A DNA stretch of 7,104 nucleotides from an uncultured Oscillospiraceae bacterium (GTDB lineage: Bacteria > Bacillota > Clostridia > Oscillospirales > Oscillospiraceae). A program made the translations under genes and the position numbers. The notes beneath the pieces were generated by a model, which was not told the DNA's origin, did not search any database, and worked only from the letters and a program-made list of their open reading frames with translations. Where the stretch lies: contig CANRHF010000100.1 of NCBI GenBank assembly GCA_947630345.1, positions 1-7,104 on the forward strand, in the 5' to 3' direction. Shown piece by piece: positions 1 to 4,636 of the stretch (positions are counted from its first letter, which is position 1; each line of letters opens with the position of its first letter).

Positions 1-28
1 CGCCCATTTGTTCAAATAACGATTTCAT
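1..28 (-). CDS. tnpV: TnpV-like transposon protein, first nine codons only
   Basis: The minus strand opens with ATG at 28-26 and reads MKSLFEQMG before the window ends. This matches the usual opening of the TnpV family, small proteins of unknown biochemical role carried by clostridial transposons and integrative elements together with large serine recombinases. The start is supported by an AAAGGAG ribosome binding site (bases 35-41, read on the minus strand) with six bases of spacing. The gene points away from the recombinase remnant that begins about 140 bases to the right, and both probably came from the same element. Only nine residues are visible, so the name rests on a short match plus the neighbour. 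Whether the rest of the gene is intact cannot be seen. Confidence 0.6.
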
Positions 29-171
29 TGACGGCTCCTTTCCGTGTGATGATTGTGATTGCAGTTTGAGGTCTGCGGCTGTCTGCTCCTTTCCTCATAA
101 CTGCTTTTTCAAATCATCACAAATGAGCCGCAGTCATGATGTAATTTTCGAGGGAGAAACCCTCCTTTATA

Positions 172-672
172 AATTCGTCGACCGTTGAGGAAAGCGTCCT
201 TCATGAAGCAATTATGGAAGCGGTTTAAAAAGCCGCAAGGCAAAACGCCGATGTGCTGAAAACGCTGAAGACGCACATCGGAATGGGACTGACAGGAGAA
301 GAAACCGAGGACAAGAGTCTTGACATTCAAATACGGATCACGGCAATTGACGCAGAATTTAAAGCCATGATGAGCGCCATATCCGCTGAAAACGCCAAAC
401 AATTCGACGAGCGCAGAGCAACTGAGCTGATGAATGAGAAAGCCAGCCTTGAACAACAGCTCTCGCAGATCACCGACGCCATGCAAAAAGGCCAGAACGC
501 CAAATCCCGCCTCGACGAAATCTATGACGTCCTCGACGGGCTGAAAAATCACCCAATAAAATTTGACGATTCTCTCTTGCGCCAAATCCTCGAATGTGTT
601 ATAATAGAGTCCAAAGAGAGGATCAAGGTTGTCTTTACCGGCGGGCTCGAAGTGGAACAGCCGCTCTACTAA
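172..672 (+). pseudogene. Large serine recombinase, C-terminal remnant with an in-frame stop
   Basis: The frame ending with TAA at 670-672 reads as the C-terminal part of a large serine recombinase (resolvase/integrase family), which excises and inserts mobile elements. Family-like features are the stretch NADVLKTLKTHIGMGLTGEE (from about base 244), a charged, Glu/Lys/Gln-rich coiled-coil-like segment in the middle, and the closing segment with LRQILECVIIESKERIKVVF followed by GGLEVEQPLY. Upstream, the same frame still reads STVEESVLHEAIMEAV (about 178-225), also family-like, but TAA at 226-228 then interrupts it. No catalytic serine domain or zinc ribbon precedes it: proteins of this family usually exceed 500 residues and about 165 remain. 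The first usable start after the stop is GTG at 253, with no convincing ribosome binding site. I infer a decayed, non-functional fragment. The left edge is approximate. Confidence 0.75.
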
Positions 673-717
673 AAAAGCGACTGCCTTTCACAATCGCAGC
701 CAAATCCGAAAACACAA

Positions 718-750
718 GACACTTTCGGTGAGGGTTCAAGTCTCTTCACC
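718..750 (+). other. tRNA-Leu 3'-end-like segment, possible attachment-site relic
   Basis: This stretch looks like the variable arm and T-arm of a class II tRNA. A short CAC...GTG pair (720-722 with 728-730) resembles a variable arm. It is followed by GAGGG, a TTCAAGT loop (735-741) and CTCTT, which pair as a five-base T-stem with two G-T pairs, and then CACC as in the 3' acceptor strand of many clostridial tRNA-Leu genes. Base 730 would be needed by both stems, so the fold is imperfect. The tRNA does not continue: no anticodon arm lies upstream, and the sequence after CACC is A-rich with no encoded CCA. Lying right behind a recombinase remnant, it may be half of an integration site in a tRNA gene. 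This is a tentative reading by eye. Confidence 0.35.
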
Positions 751-786
751 AAAAAGCCGAAAAAATCTTTTTTATTGTGGTTTTCC

Positions 787-824
787 AAAAATCGGCAATC
801 CTCGCCAGAGGGTTGCCGATTTTT
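787..824. terminator. Strong hairpin with A and T flanks, probable bidirectional terminator
   Basis: AAAAATCGGCAA (787-798) pairs perfectly with TTGCCGATTTTT (813-824). Inside, CCTC (800-803) pairs with GAGG (808-811) around a GCCA loop, and T799-G812 can wobble. This gives about 17 paired positions without a bulge. The A-run on the left and T-run on the right give each strand a U-tract, as expected of an intrinsic terminator usable in both directions. It lies between the mobile-element scar and the chromosomal genes. Confidence 0.7.
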
Positions 825-961
825 ACTTCTTCACAATTCACTACTTCACTCTTCACTAAATGAAAATGGCCGATTTTTGGAAGGTAATAAGTAATATGTA
901 ATAGTGAAGAAGTGTGGTGTCCCCTCCGGGGAAGATTGAATTGGATGACGCAAATCGGCAA
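813..961. repeat. Nested inverted repeats and short tandem repeats in a gene-free spacer
   Basis: The region from 673 to 1021 contains no gene I can support. Within it TTGCCGATTT (813-822) is matched by a perfect inverted copy, AAATCGGCAA (952-961). Just inside, ACTTCTTCACAATT (825-838) has an inverted partner at 900-913 with one mismatch. The left part also holds four TTCAC units (830, 837, 845 and 852) spaced seven or eight bases apart. GCCGATTTTT occurs again at 869-878. A small CCCC/GGGG hairpin with a TCC loop sits at 921-931. The nested arrangement resembles a decayed miniature element or an interspersed repeat of clostridial intergenic regions. I cannot tell from one copy whether it is repeated elsewhere. 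Confidence 0.5.
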
Positions 962-988
962 GTCTTTATGGTGCGCCCTTCAAGTAAA

Positions 989-1013
989 CGCTCCCGCCTT
1001 TTGGGCGGGAGCG
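989..1013 (-). terminator. GC-rich hairpin after the membrane protein gene, probable terminator
   Basis: CGCTCCCGCC (989-998) pairs with GGCGGGAGCG (1004-1013) over ten bases with a five-base loop, beginning nine bases beyond the stop codon of the minus-strand gene. On the minus strand it is followed by TTTACTT, a weak U-tract. On the plus strand it is followed by AAAAATTTTT. Position and stem strength favour a terminator; the modest U-tract leaves some doubt. Confidence 0.6.
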
Positions 1014-1021
1014 AAAAATTT

Positions 1022-1441
1022 TTACGCCGGGTACATATTGGTCAGCAGCAGCAGTAACGGCAGCACCAGGGAGAATACGCTGATGATCCAGGGATACATG
1101 GTCCTGCGGGAGCAGAACATCAGCACCAGGCACAGCACCGTCAGCACCAGAGGCCCCATCACGGCGGCGTTCCGGGAGATCATCAGGGCGAATTCCCCAG
1201 TCGTTTGCAGGTCGATCCCCACCTGATCGGGCAGATGCTCGGTGTTGTACTGGGCCAGCTGAACGGCCAAAACCAGCACCGGGATGGACAGCAGAACCTT
1301 GCGCATCCGCACCAGGTATGTAATCATCAGCTTGAAGGCATGGCCCACGCCCCCCAAAAACGACCCCGTGGCGTCCAGACCCGGCTGGAGCCGCTCCCGG
1401 AAGGAGAGATATTTTTCCGTCATCGTGTTTCCGTCGCGCAT
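1022..1441 (-). CDS. Small membrane protein with three predicted helices, function unknown
   Basis: The product has 139 residues. I do not recognise a named family. The ATG at 1441-1439 is chosen because GGAGGTG lies six to seven bases upstream. A longer reading adds 18 residues with no ribosome binding site, and an ATG six codons further in (MTEKYLSF) is less well placed. Residues 1-48 are polar and amphipathic, with FRERLQPGLD and a Gly/Ser stretch. Hydrophobic segments follow at about 49-63, 92-110 and 115-134. The basic residues before the first helix and SRR (111-113) between the second and third suggest a cytoplasmic N-terminus and an outside C-terminus. There are no enzyme motifs. It is a single-gene unit with its own promoter on the right and a hairpin on the left. 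As a gene it is fairly secure; its role is open. Confidence 0.75.
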   Translation of the reverse strand: MRDGNTMTEKYLSFRERLQPGLDATGSFLGGVGHAFKLMITYLVRMRKVLLSIPVLVLAVQLAQYNTEHLPDQVGIDLQTTGEFALMISRNAAVMGPLVLTVLCLVLMFCSRRTMYPWIISVFSLVLPLLLLLTNMYPA

Positions 1442-1483
1442 AGGCCACCTCCGCGCCCAAACCGGGCTTCCCGCGTTTTTTCT

Positions 1484-1512
1484 AGTATAGCACATTTTCC
1501 GGCAGAACGCAA
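1484..1512 (-). promoter_or_regulatory. Sigma-A-type promoter of the three-helix membrane protein
   Basis: On the minus strand TTGCGT (1512-1507) and TATACT (1489-1484) are separated by exactly 17 bases, and TGC just before the -10 adds an extended -10 feature. The start codon lies about 40 bases downstream of the -10, at 1441, which fits a short leader. Confidence 0.75.
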
Positions 1513-1571
1513 GAGATAGAAATTGGAAGAAACGGTGAATTAGTCCATTTTGAAGGACTGAATCTGTGATA

Positions 1572-1598
1572 TCCTTGTGTCAGAAATTCACAAGGAGG
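1572..1598 (+). promoter_or_regulatory. Hairpin covering part of a ribosome binding site
   Basis: TCCTTGTG (1572-1579) pairs perfectly with CACAAGGA (1589-1596) across a nine-base loop. The right arm contains AAGGA, the first five bases of the AAGGAGG ribosome binding site (1592-1598) for the small gene starting at 1606. If the RNA folds this way, ribosome access would be reduced. A second inverted repeat, AGTCC/GGACT (1542-1546 with 1555-1559), lies just upstream. I found no convincing plus-strand -35/-10 pair between 1513 and 1590, so the promoter of the small gene is not identified. Confidence 0.4.
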
Positions 1599-1605
1599 TT
1601 TTTTG

Positions 1606-1785
1606 ATGAGACAGTCCGCAGCCCTTCGTTTAGAGCCCATGCCGGCCCCGCCCATGCGGGAGCCCATTCCCTTTCCCAACGCCGCGCCCAAGGTGAAGTG
1701 GAGCCACCGGCTCCTGGACGCCTTGCTGATGCTGGCCATTGCCGGCAGTGTGGCGGCGATCGTCGCCATGCTGCTGGTGCTTTAG
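1606..1785 (+). CDS. Small single-helix membrane protein, function unknown
   Basis: A 59-residue protein begins at ATG 1606 behind a near-ideal AAGGAGG (1592-1598) with seven bases of spacing, the main reason to accept so short a gene. Residues 1-36 are polar and proline-rich (PMPAPPMREPIPFP at about 11-24) and then basic (KVKW, HR). Residues 37-59 form one hydrophobic Leu/Ala/Val helix that runs to the last residue, as in tail-anchored or small regulatory membrane proteins. The charge pattern suggests that the proline-rich part stays in the cytoplasm. No known family is recognised. Its stop overlaps the end of coaX, transcribed from the other strand, by four bases, so the two are convergent. 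The ribosome binding site and composition make it likely to be real; its function cannot be read. Confidence 0.65.
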   Translation: MRQSAALRLEPMPAPPMREPIPFPNAAPKVKWSHRLLDALLMLAIAGSVAAIVAMLLVL

Positions 1786-2552
1786 CCCCGCCGGTTCTCC
1801 CGGTAGAGGATGGCCAGCCCCTTCAGCACCAGATCCTGGTCGTAGATCATGGGGGTGGCGCACAGAGGCGTCAGGAAGGGGGCGATGCCCCCGGTGGCGA
1901 TGACTGTGGCCTTCTGGCCCAGCTCCGCCTCGATCCGGGCAACCATGCCGTCCAGCATGGAGGCGGCGCCCAGCAGAACGCCGCTGCGCATGGCGTCGAT
2001 GGTGTTCCGGCCGATGACCCGCTTGGGCTTGTCCAGCTGGATGCTGGGCAGCAGGGCGGTGCGGCTCATGAGGGCGTCCAGGGAGATCTGGACCCCCGGG
2101 CAGATGCAGCCGCCGATGTGGGCTCCGTTTTTGTCCAGCACCGAGAAGGTGGTGGCGGTGCCCATGTCGATGAGGATCAGGGGCGGCTGGTGGCTTCTGA
2201 GGGCCGCCACATCCGCCGCCACCAGATCCGCGCCGGTCTGGGCAGGGTTTTCCAGAAGGATGTTTAACCCGGTTTTCAGTCCCGGGCCCACCACCAATGG
2301 GTGCTTGCCGGTGAGCTTTTCAATGGCGGCGCGGAAGTCGTTGAGGACCTGGGGCACAACGCTGGCGATGATGGCGCCTTCGATTTGGCCGGGGGCAAGG
2401 CCGTTCACGTCCAGCAGGATCTTCAGATCCACGCTGTACTGATCCGCTGTTTTTCCCGGCTCCGTCCGCAGACGGGCCTGGAACCGGAGGGCGTCCCCTT
2501 CAAAGCCACCCAGAACAATATGGGAGTTGCCGATATCCACCGTCAGGATCAT
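1782..2552 (-). CDS. coaX: Type III pantothenate kinase
   Basis: CoaX phosphorylates pantothenate to 4'-phosphopantothenate with ATP, the first step of coenzyme A synthesis in the cytoplasm. The type III enzyme belongs to the ASKHA kinase fold and typically is not feedback-inhibited by CoA. The 256 residues match the family length. Visible motifs are the N-terminal phosphate loop DIGNSHIVLG (Asp6), TGADLVAAD with Asp109 (the family often has Arg where Leu110 stands), IDMGTATTF (128-136), GGCICPG (147-153), GRNTIDAMRSG (181-191) and ATGG (219-222). The ATG at 2552 has GGAGG seven bases upstream and overlaps the stop of the preceding phosphodiesterase gene as ATGA, so the two are probably translated together from one mRNA. 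The stop runs four bases into the convergent small gene, and no terminator is seen between them. Confidence 0.95.
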   Translation of the reverse strand: MILTVDIGNSHIVLGGFEGDALRFQARLRTEPGKTADQYSVDLKILLDVNGLAPGQIEGAIIASVVPQVLNDFRAAIEKLTGKHPLVVGPGLKTGLNILLENPAQTGADLVAADVAALRSHQPPLILIDMGTATTFSVLDKNGAHIGGCICPGVQISLDALMSRTALLPSIQLDKPKRVIGRNTIDAMRSGVLLGAASMLDGMVARIEAELGQKATVIATGGIAPFLTPLCATPMIYDQDLVLKGLAILYRENRRG

Positions 2553-3043
2553 GGTTTTTCCTCCAAATCTTCCCGGGTCAGGATGGCGCAGCGGATGATG
2601 GAGCCATCCTTTGTTTCAATCAGTCCGGCGGTTCCGGCAAAGCCGCAGCTGCCCGGATTCAGCACCCAAAGCCCGTCGGGCTCCTGACGGCACAGGGGCT
2701 CATGGGTATGCCCGAACAGCGCCGCCTGGGCGTGGGCCTCCTGGGCGTCCTTCAGGAGACGGTCCAGGCCCAGCTTTACATGCTGCATATGCCCGTGGGT
2801 CATGTAGAGCTTCACGCCGCCTACGGGATAGCACAGAGTCATGGCTACGGAGCCCGGCACCCGGTACAGGTCGCAGTTTCCCGGCACCTGATGGACCACC
2901 AGGTGGGGATTTTCCTCCGCCAGAACCTGCCCGTCGGCGTAATAGTCTCCAAGATGGATGATGGCGTCGGGCTGAATCTTGGCCACGTAGGCCCGCATGG
3001 TGCGCAGCACCGAATGGGAGTCGGACAGAACCAATATTCGCAT
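2549..3043 (-). CDS. YfcE/MJ0936-type metallophosphoesterase
   Basis: The 164-residue product is a compact calcineurin-like metallophosphatase of the YfcE/MJ0936 family, cytoplasmic enzymes that hydrolyse phosphodiester bonds with two bound metal ions (often manganese); physiological substrates are mostly unknown. All metal-site motifs are present in order: DSH (Asp8, His10), GD (Asp33), GNCD (Asn56), THGH (His83, His85) and GHTH (His112, His114), followed by NPGSCG (129-134). Length is typical, with no extra domain. The start at 3043 is preceded by AAAGGGGG with about eight bases of spacing and a second purine-rich stretch further up. The stop overlaps the coaX start as ATGA. The promoter lies about 150 bases upstream, leaving a structured leader. 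It could act on a nucleotide or phosphoester linked to its neighbour's pathway, but nothing in the sequence shows this. Confidence 0.9.
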   Translation of the reverse strand: MRILVLSDSHSVLRTMRAYVAKIQPDAIIHLGDYYADGQVLAEENPHLVVHQVPGNCDLYRVPGSVAMTLCYPVGGVKLYMTHGHMQHVKLGLDRLLKDAQEAHAQAALFGHTHEPLCRQEPDGLWVLNPGSCGFAGTAGLIETKDGSIIRCAILTREDLEEKP

Positions 3044-3077
3044 GGAAGCGCCCCCTTTCTCCCTCCGTGTACAGATT

Positions 3078-3100
3078 TTTTTCGCCCGAAAGGCGGAAAA
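3078..3100 (-). promoter_or_regulatory. Small leader hairpin upstream of the phosphodiesterase gene
   Basis: TTTTTCGCC (3078-3086) pairs with GGCGGAAAA (3092-3100), nine pairs including one G-T, around a CGAAA loop. In the minus-strand transcript it lies in the leader, about 35 bases before the start codon. It is followed there by A residues rather than U, so it is not a standard terminator for that strand. Confidence 0.35.
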
Positions 3101-3124
3101 CCGACATGTATTCCTTTGCGGTGT

Positions 3125-3157
3125 CTTTTTCTCCCGCCCGCAGGGCGGGAGAAAAAG
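3125..3157 (-). promoter_or_regulatory. 15-base perfect hairpin in the leader of the phosphodiesterase-coaX mRNA
   Basis: CTTTTTCTCCCGCCC (3125-3139) is exactly complementary to 3143-3157 around a three-base loop. On both strands the T-run comes before the GC stem and the A-run after it, the reverse of an intrinsic terminator, so it probably does not terminate either transcript alone. In the minus-strand RNA it lies roughly 30-60 bases after the predicted transcription start. Possible roles are RNA stabilisation, part of a regulatory leader, or a DNA palindrome; I do not recognise a known riboswitch class. Confidence 0.4.
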
Positions 3158-3171
3158 GACTTAAAATCAAA

Positions 3172-3200
3172 GTATAGTAGCCGCTGTGCGGCTATTATAC
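3172..3200. promoter_or_regulatory. Palindrome across the -10 and start region, possible operator
   Basis: GTATAGTAGCCGC (3172-3184) and GCGGCTATTATAC (3188-3200) are inverted copies with one mismatch (G3177 opposite T3195), separated by TGT. The right arm contains the whole -10 box of the minus-strand promoter, and the centre falls near the predicted transcription start. That placement suits a repressor site. The regulator cannot be named. Confidence 0.45.
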
Positions 3201-3222
3201 CATGGAACGTCCCTTCGCGCAA
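3194..3222 (-). promoter_or_regulatory. Sigma-A-type promoter of the phosphodiesterase-coaX operon
   Basis: On the minus strand TTGCGC (3222-3217) and a consensus TATAAT (3199-3194) are exactly 17 bases apart. Transcription would start near 3187, giving a leader of about 144 bases before the ATG at 3043. The promoter sits between the rpmB terminator and the operon, so the operon should be transcribed separately from rpmB. Confidence 0.8.
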
Positions 3223-3236
3223 TCCCAAAATCAATG

Positions 3237-3266
3237 AAAAACCGGCGCCGAAAAGGGCGCCGGTTT
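3237..3266 (-). terminator. Intrinsic terminator of rpmB
   Basis: AAACCGGCGCC (3239-3249) pairs perfectly with GGCGCCGGTTT (3256-3266) around a GAAAAG loop. On the minus strand the GC-rich stem is followed by TTTTT (3241-3237). It begins eight bases after the rpmB stop codon. Confidence 0.9.
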
Positions 3267-3273
3267 GTATTTG

Positions 3274-3462
3274 TCAGATGGCACGCTGGACCTTGTTGGA
3301 ACGAAGGCATCTGGTACAAGCGTACACATGGCACGGCGTTCCATTGACGATGGCCTTGACGCGCTTGACATTGGGCTTCCATGCCCGGTTGGAGCGTCTG
3401 TGGGAGTGAGAAACCTTGATACCGAAGGTCACACCCTTGCCGCAATAATCACACTTTGCCAT
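3274..3462 (-). CDS. rpmB: 50S ribosomal protein L28, zinc-ribbon form
   Basis: The 62-residue product is ribosomal protein bL28 of the large subunit. It opens with MAKCDYCGKG and carries HSHRRSNRAWKPNVKRV (18-34), the L28 core. Cys4 and Cys7 together with Cys49 and Cys52 form two CxxC pairs, marking the zinc-binding form rather than the cysteine-free paralogue some bacteria induce in zinc shortage. The start at 3462 is set by AGGAGG seven bases upstream; a longer reading adds 14 residues outside the family. It forms a single-gene unit with its own promoter and terminator, divergent from hprK. Confidence 0.95.
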   Translation of the reverse strand: MAKCDYCGKGVTFGIKVSHSHRRSNRAWKPNVKRVKAIVNGTPCHVYACTRCLRSNKVQRAI

Positions 3463-3493
3463 TCCCGCACCTCCTATCCACACTGATTTGGCC

Positions 3494-3509
3494 GCGCTTT
3501 TCAAAGCGC
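3494..3509. promoter_or_regulatory. Short palindrome at the 5' end of the rpmB transcript
   Basis: GCGCTTT (3494-3500) and AAAGCGC (3503-3509) are inverted copies separated by two bases. The site starts about where rpmB transcription should begin, just after its -10 box, and lies ahead of the ribosome binding site. It may be a 5' stem-loop or a protein binding site. Confidence 0.35.
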
Positions 3510-3515
3510 CCTAGT

Positions 3516-3544
3516 ATGATACCAAAGTTTCAGAAAAAAAGCAA
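3516..3544 (-). promoter_or_regulatory. Sigma-A-type promoter of rpmB
   Basis: On the minus strand TTGCTT (3544-3539) and TATCAT (3521-3516) are 17 bases apart, with TGG directly before the -10 as an extended element. The rpmB start codon follows about 54 bases after the -10. It is back to back with the hprK promoter, about 40 bases away. Confidence 0.7.
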
Positions 3545-3583
3545 GTCTTTTTTCGTAATTTTTTATCTTTTTTGAAAATTTGA

Positions 3584-3612
3584 TTGCTATTTTGCTTTTC
3601 AGCAGGTATAAT
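3584..3612 (+). promoter_or_regulatory. Sigma-A-type promoter of the hprK operon
   Basis: TTGCTA (3584-3589) and a consensus TATAAT (3607-3612) are exactly 17 bases apart. The ATG of hprK at 3686 lies about 65 bases beyond the expected start of transcription. I see no obvious cre site (CcpA operator) in the leader. Confidence 0.8.
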
Positions 3613-3685
3613 AGCCCAGTAAGACAGGGCGCGGGGAATAAATGCTCTCCGCCGGTGGGAATTTTGGGTGAAGGAAGGTCCGAAT

Positions 3686-4636
3686 ATGGTAGAGACCTAC
3701 AGTGTTCCGCTGAAAACGCTGGTGCAGGCGTTTCATTTGGAGGTGGTCTACAGCGCCACCGACTATGGCTCCATCCGGCTGACGGTGGAGGACGTGGCCC
3801 GGCCCGGGCTCCAGCTGGCGGGGTACTTTGACCATTTTGAACCCATGCGCCTCCAGGTCATCGGCAACGTGGAGGCCAGCTATCTGCGCAAGCTCACCGC
3901 CACCGAGCGGGCCCTGACGCTGGACCGGCTGTTTTCCTATAAATTCCCGGCGCTGCTCCTGTCCCGGAACCTGGTGCCCAGTCCGGAGCTGATGAATGTC
4001 GCCAAGAAGCATAATGTCACCGTGCTGCGCAGTCCGGAGGCTACCAGCACCATCGTCTCCGCCATTATCGCCTATCTGAAAGCCGCCCTAGCCCCCCGAA
4101 TCACCCGTCACGGGGTGCTGATGGAGGTCTACGGCGAGGGAGTCCTCCTGGTGGGAGACAGCGGCATCGGCAAAAGCGAGGCCGCCGTGGAGCTGGTGAA
4201 GCGGGGCCACCGCCTGATTGCCGACGACGCCGTGGAGATTCGGAAAATTTCCGAGACCTCCCTGGTGGGCACCGCTCCGGAACTGATCCGCAATTACATT
4301 GAGCTGCGGGGCATCGGCATCATCAACGTGGCCACCCTGTTTGGCGTGGGCGCCATCAAGCTGGAAAACGAGATCAATCTGGTGGTGAACGTGGTGCCCT
4401 GGAACAGCCAGGACGTGTACGACCGGCTGGGTCTGGAGGACCAGTACATGGACATCCTGGGGGTGAAGGTCCCCATGAACACCATCCCCATCACCCCGGG
4501 CCGGAATCTGGCCATCATTTTGGAGGTGGCGGCCATGAACAACCGGCAGCGGAAAATGGGCTACAACGCCGCCCAGGAGTTCACGGAGCAGATCAACCGG
4601 CACTTTGACCAGGACATTGGAAAGACGCTGCTGTAA
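3686..4636 (+). CDS. hprK: HPr kinase/phosphorylase
   Basis: HprK phosphorylates HPr, the phosphocarrier of the sugar phosphotransferase system, on Ser46 using ATP or pyrophosphate, and can remove that phosphate again. In Firmicutes P-Ser-HPr works with CcpA in carbon catabolite repression and slows PTS sugar uptake. The 316 residues match the family. The N-terminal domain (1 to about 130) is followed by the catalytic domain with RHG (His142), the Walker A loop GDSGIGKS (157-164), IADD (178-181), the ELRGIGIINV segment (206-215) and the family signature around PGRNLAIILEVAAMNNRQRK (271-290). ATG 3686 is chosen because AAGGAAGG lies seven bases upstream; an in-frame GTG at 3668 has no such site. 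The stop overlaps the start of the next gene by one base (TAATG), so the two are probably co-transcribed and coupled. It has its own promoter. Confidence 0.96.
   Translation: MVETYSVPLKTLVQAFHLEVVYSATDYGSIRLTVEDVARPGLQLAGYFDHFEPMRLQVIGNVEASYLRKLTATERALTLDRLFSYKFPALLLSRNLVPSPELMNVAKKHNVTVLRSPEATSTIVSAIIAYLKAALAPRITRHGVLMEVYGEGVLLVGDSGIGKSEAAVELVKRGHRLIADDAVEIRKISETSLVGTAPELIRNYIELRGIGIINVATLFGVGAIKLENEINLVVNVVPWNSQDVYDRLGLEDQYMDILGVKVPMNTIPITPGRNLAIILEVAAMNNRQRKMGYNAAQEFTEQINRHFDQDIGKTLL

Noticed and set aside
12..98. A 28-codon minus-strand reading frame (ATG at 98-96) running into the tnpV start
   Set aside because: It has no clear ribosome binding site and is short and unlike any family I know. 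A leader peptide is possible but unsupported.
109..585. A 158-codon minus-strand frame opposite the recombinase remnant
   Set aside because: It is the antisense of a frame with recognisable recombinase sequence; its composition and lack of a ribosome binding site mark it as a shadow.
253..672. Reading the recombinase remnant as an intact 139-residue protein from GTG 253
   Set aside because: Family-like sequence continues upstream of that codon and is cut by a stop, and no ribosome binding site precedes the GTG, so a broken gene is the better explanation.
820..860. A possible CRISPR array from the spaced TTCAC units
   Set aside because: The units are five bases long at 7-8 base spacing, far too short for CRISPR repeats and spacers, and no cas gene is present.
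629..961. Small frames on both strands in the repeat region
   Set aside because: They run through hairpins and tandem repeats, lack ribosome binding sites and show no protein-like pattern.
1566..2267. A 233-codon plus-strand frame opposite coaX
   Set aside because: It is antisense to a secure coaX gene with all kinase motifs; long open frames on the other strand are common in GC-rich genes.
3125..3157. Reading the 15-base hairpin as a standard terminator
   Set aside because: On both strands the T-run lies before the stem and A residues after it, so the required U-tract is missing.
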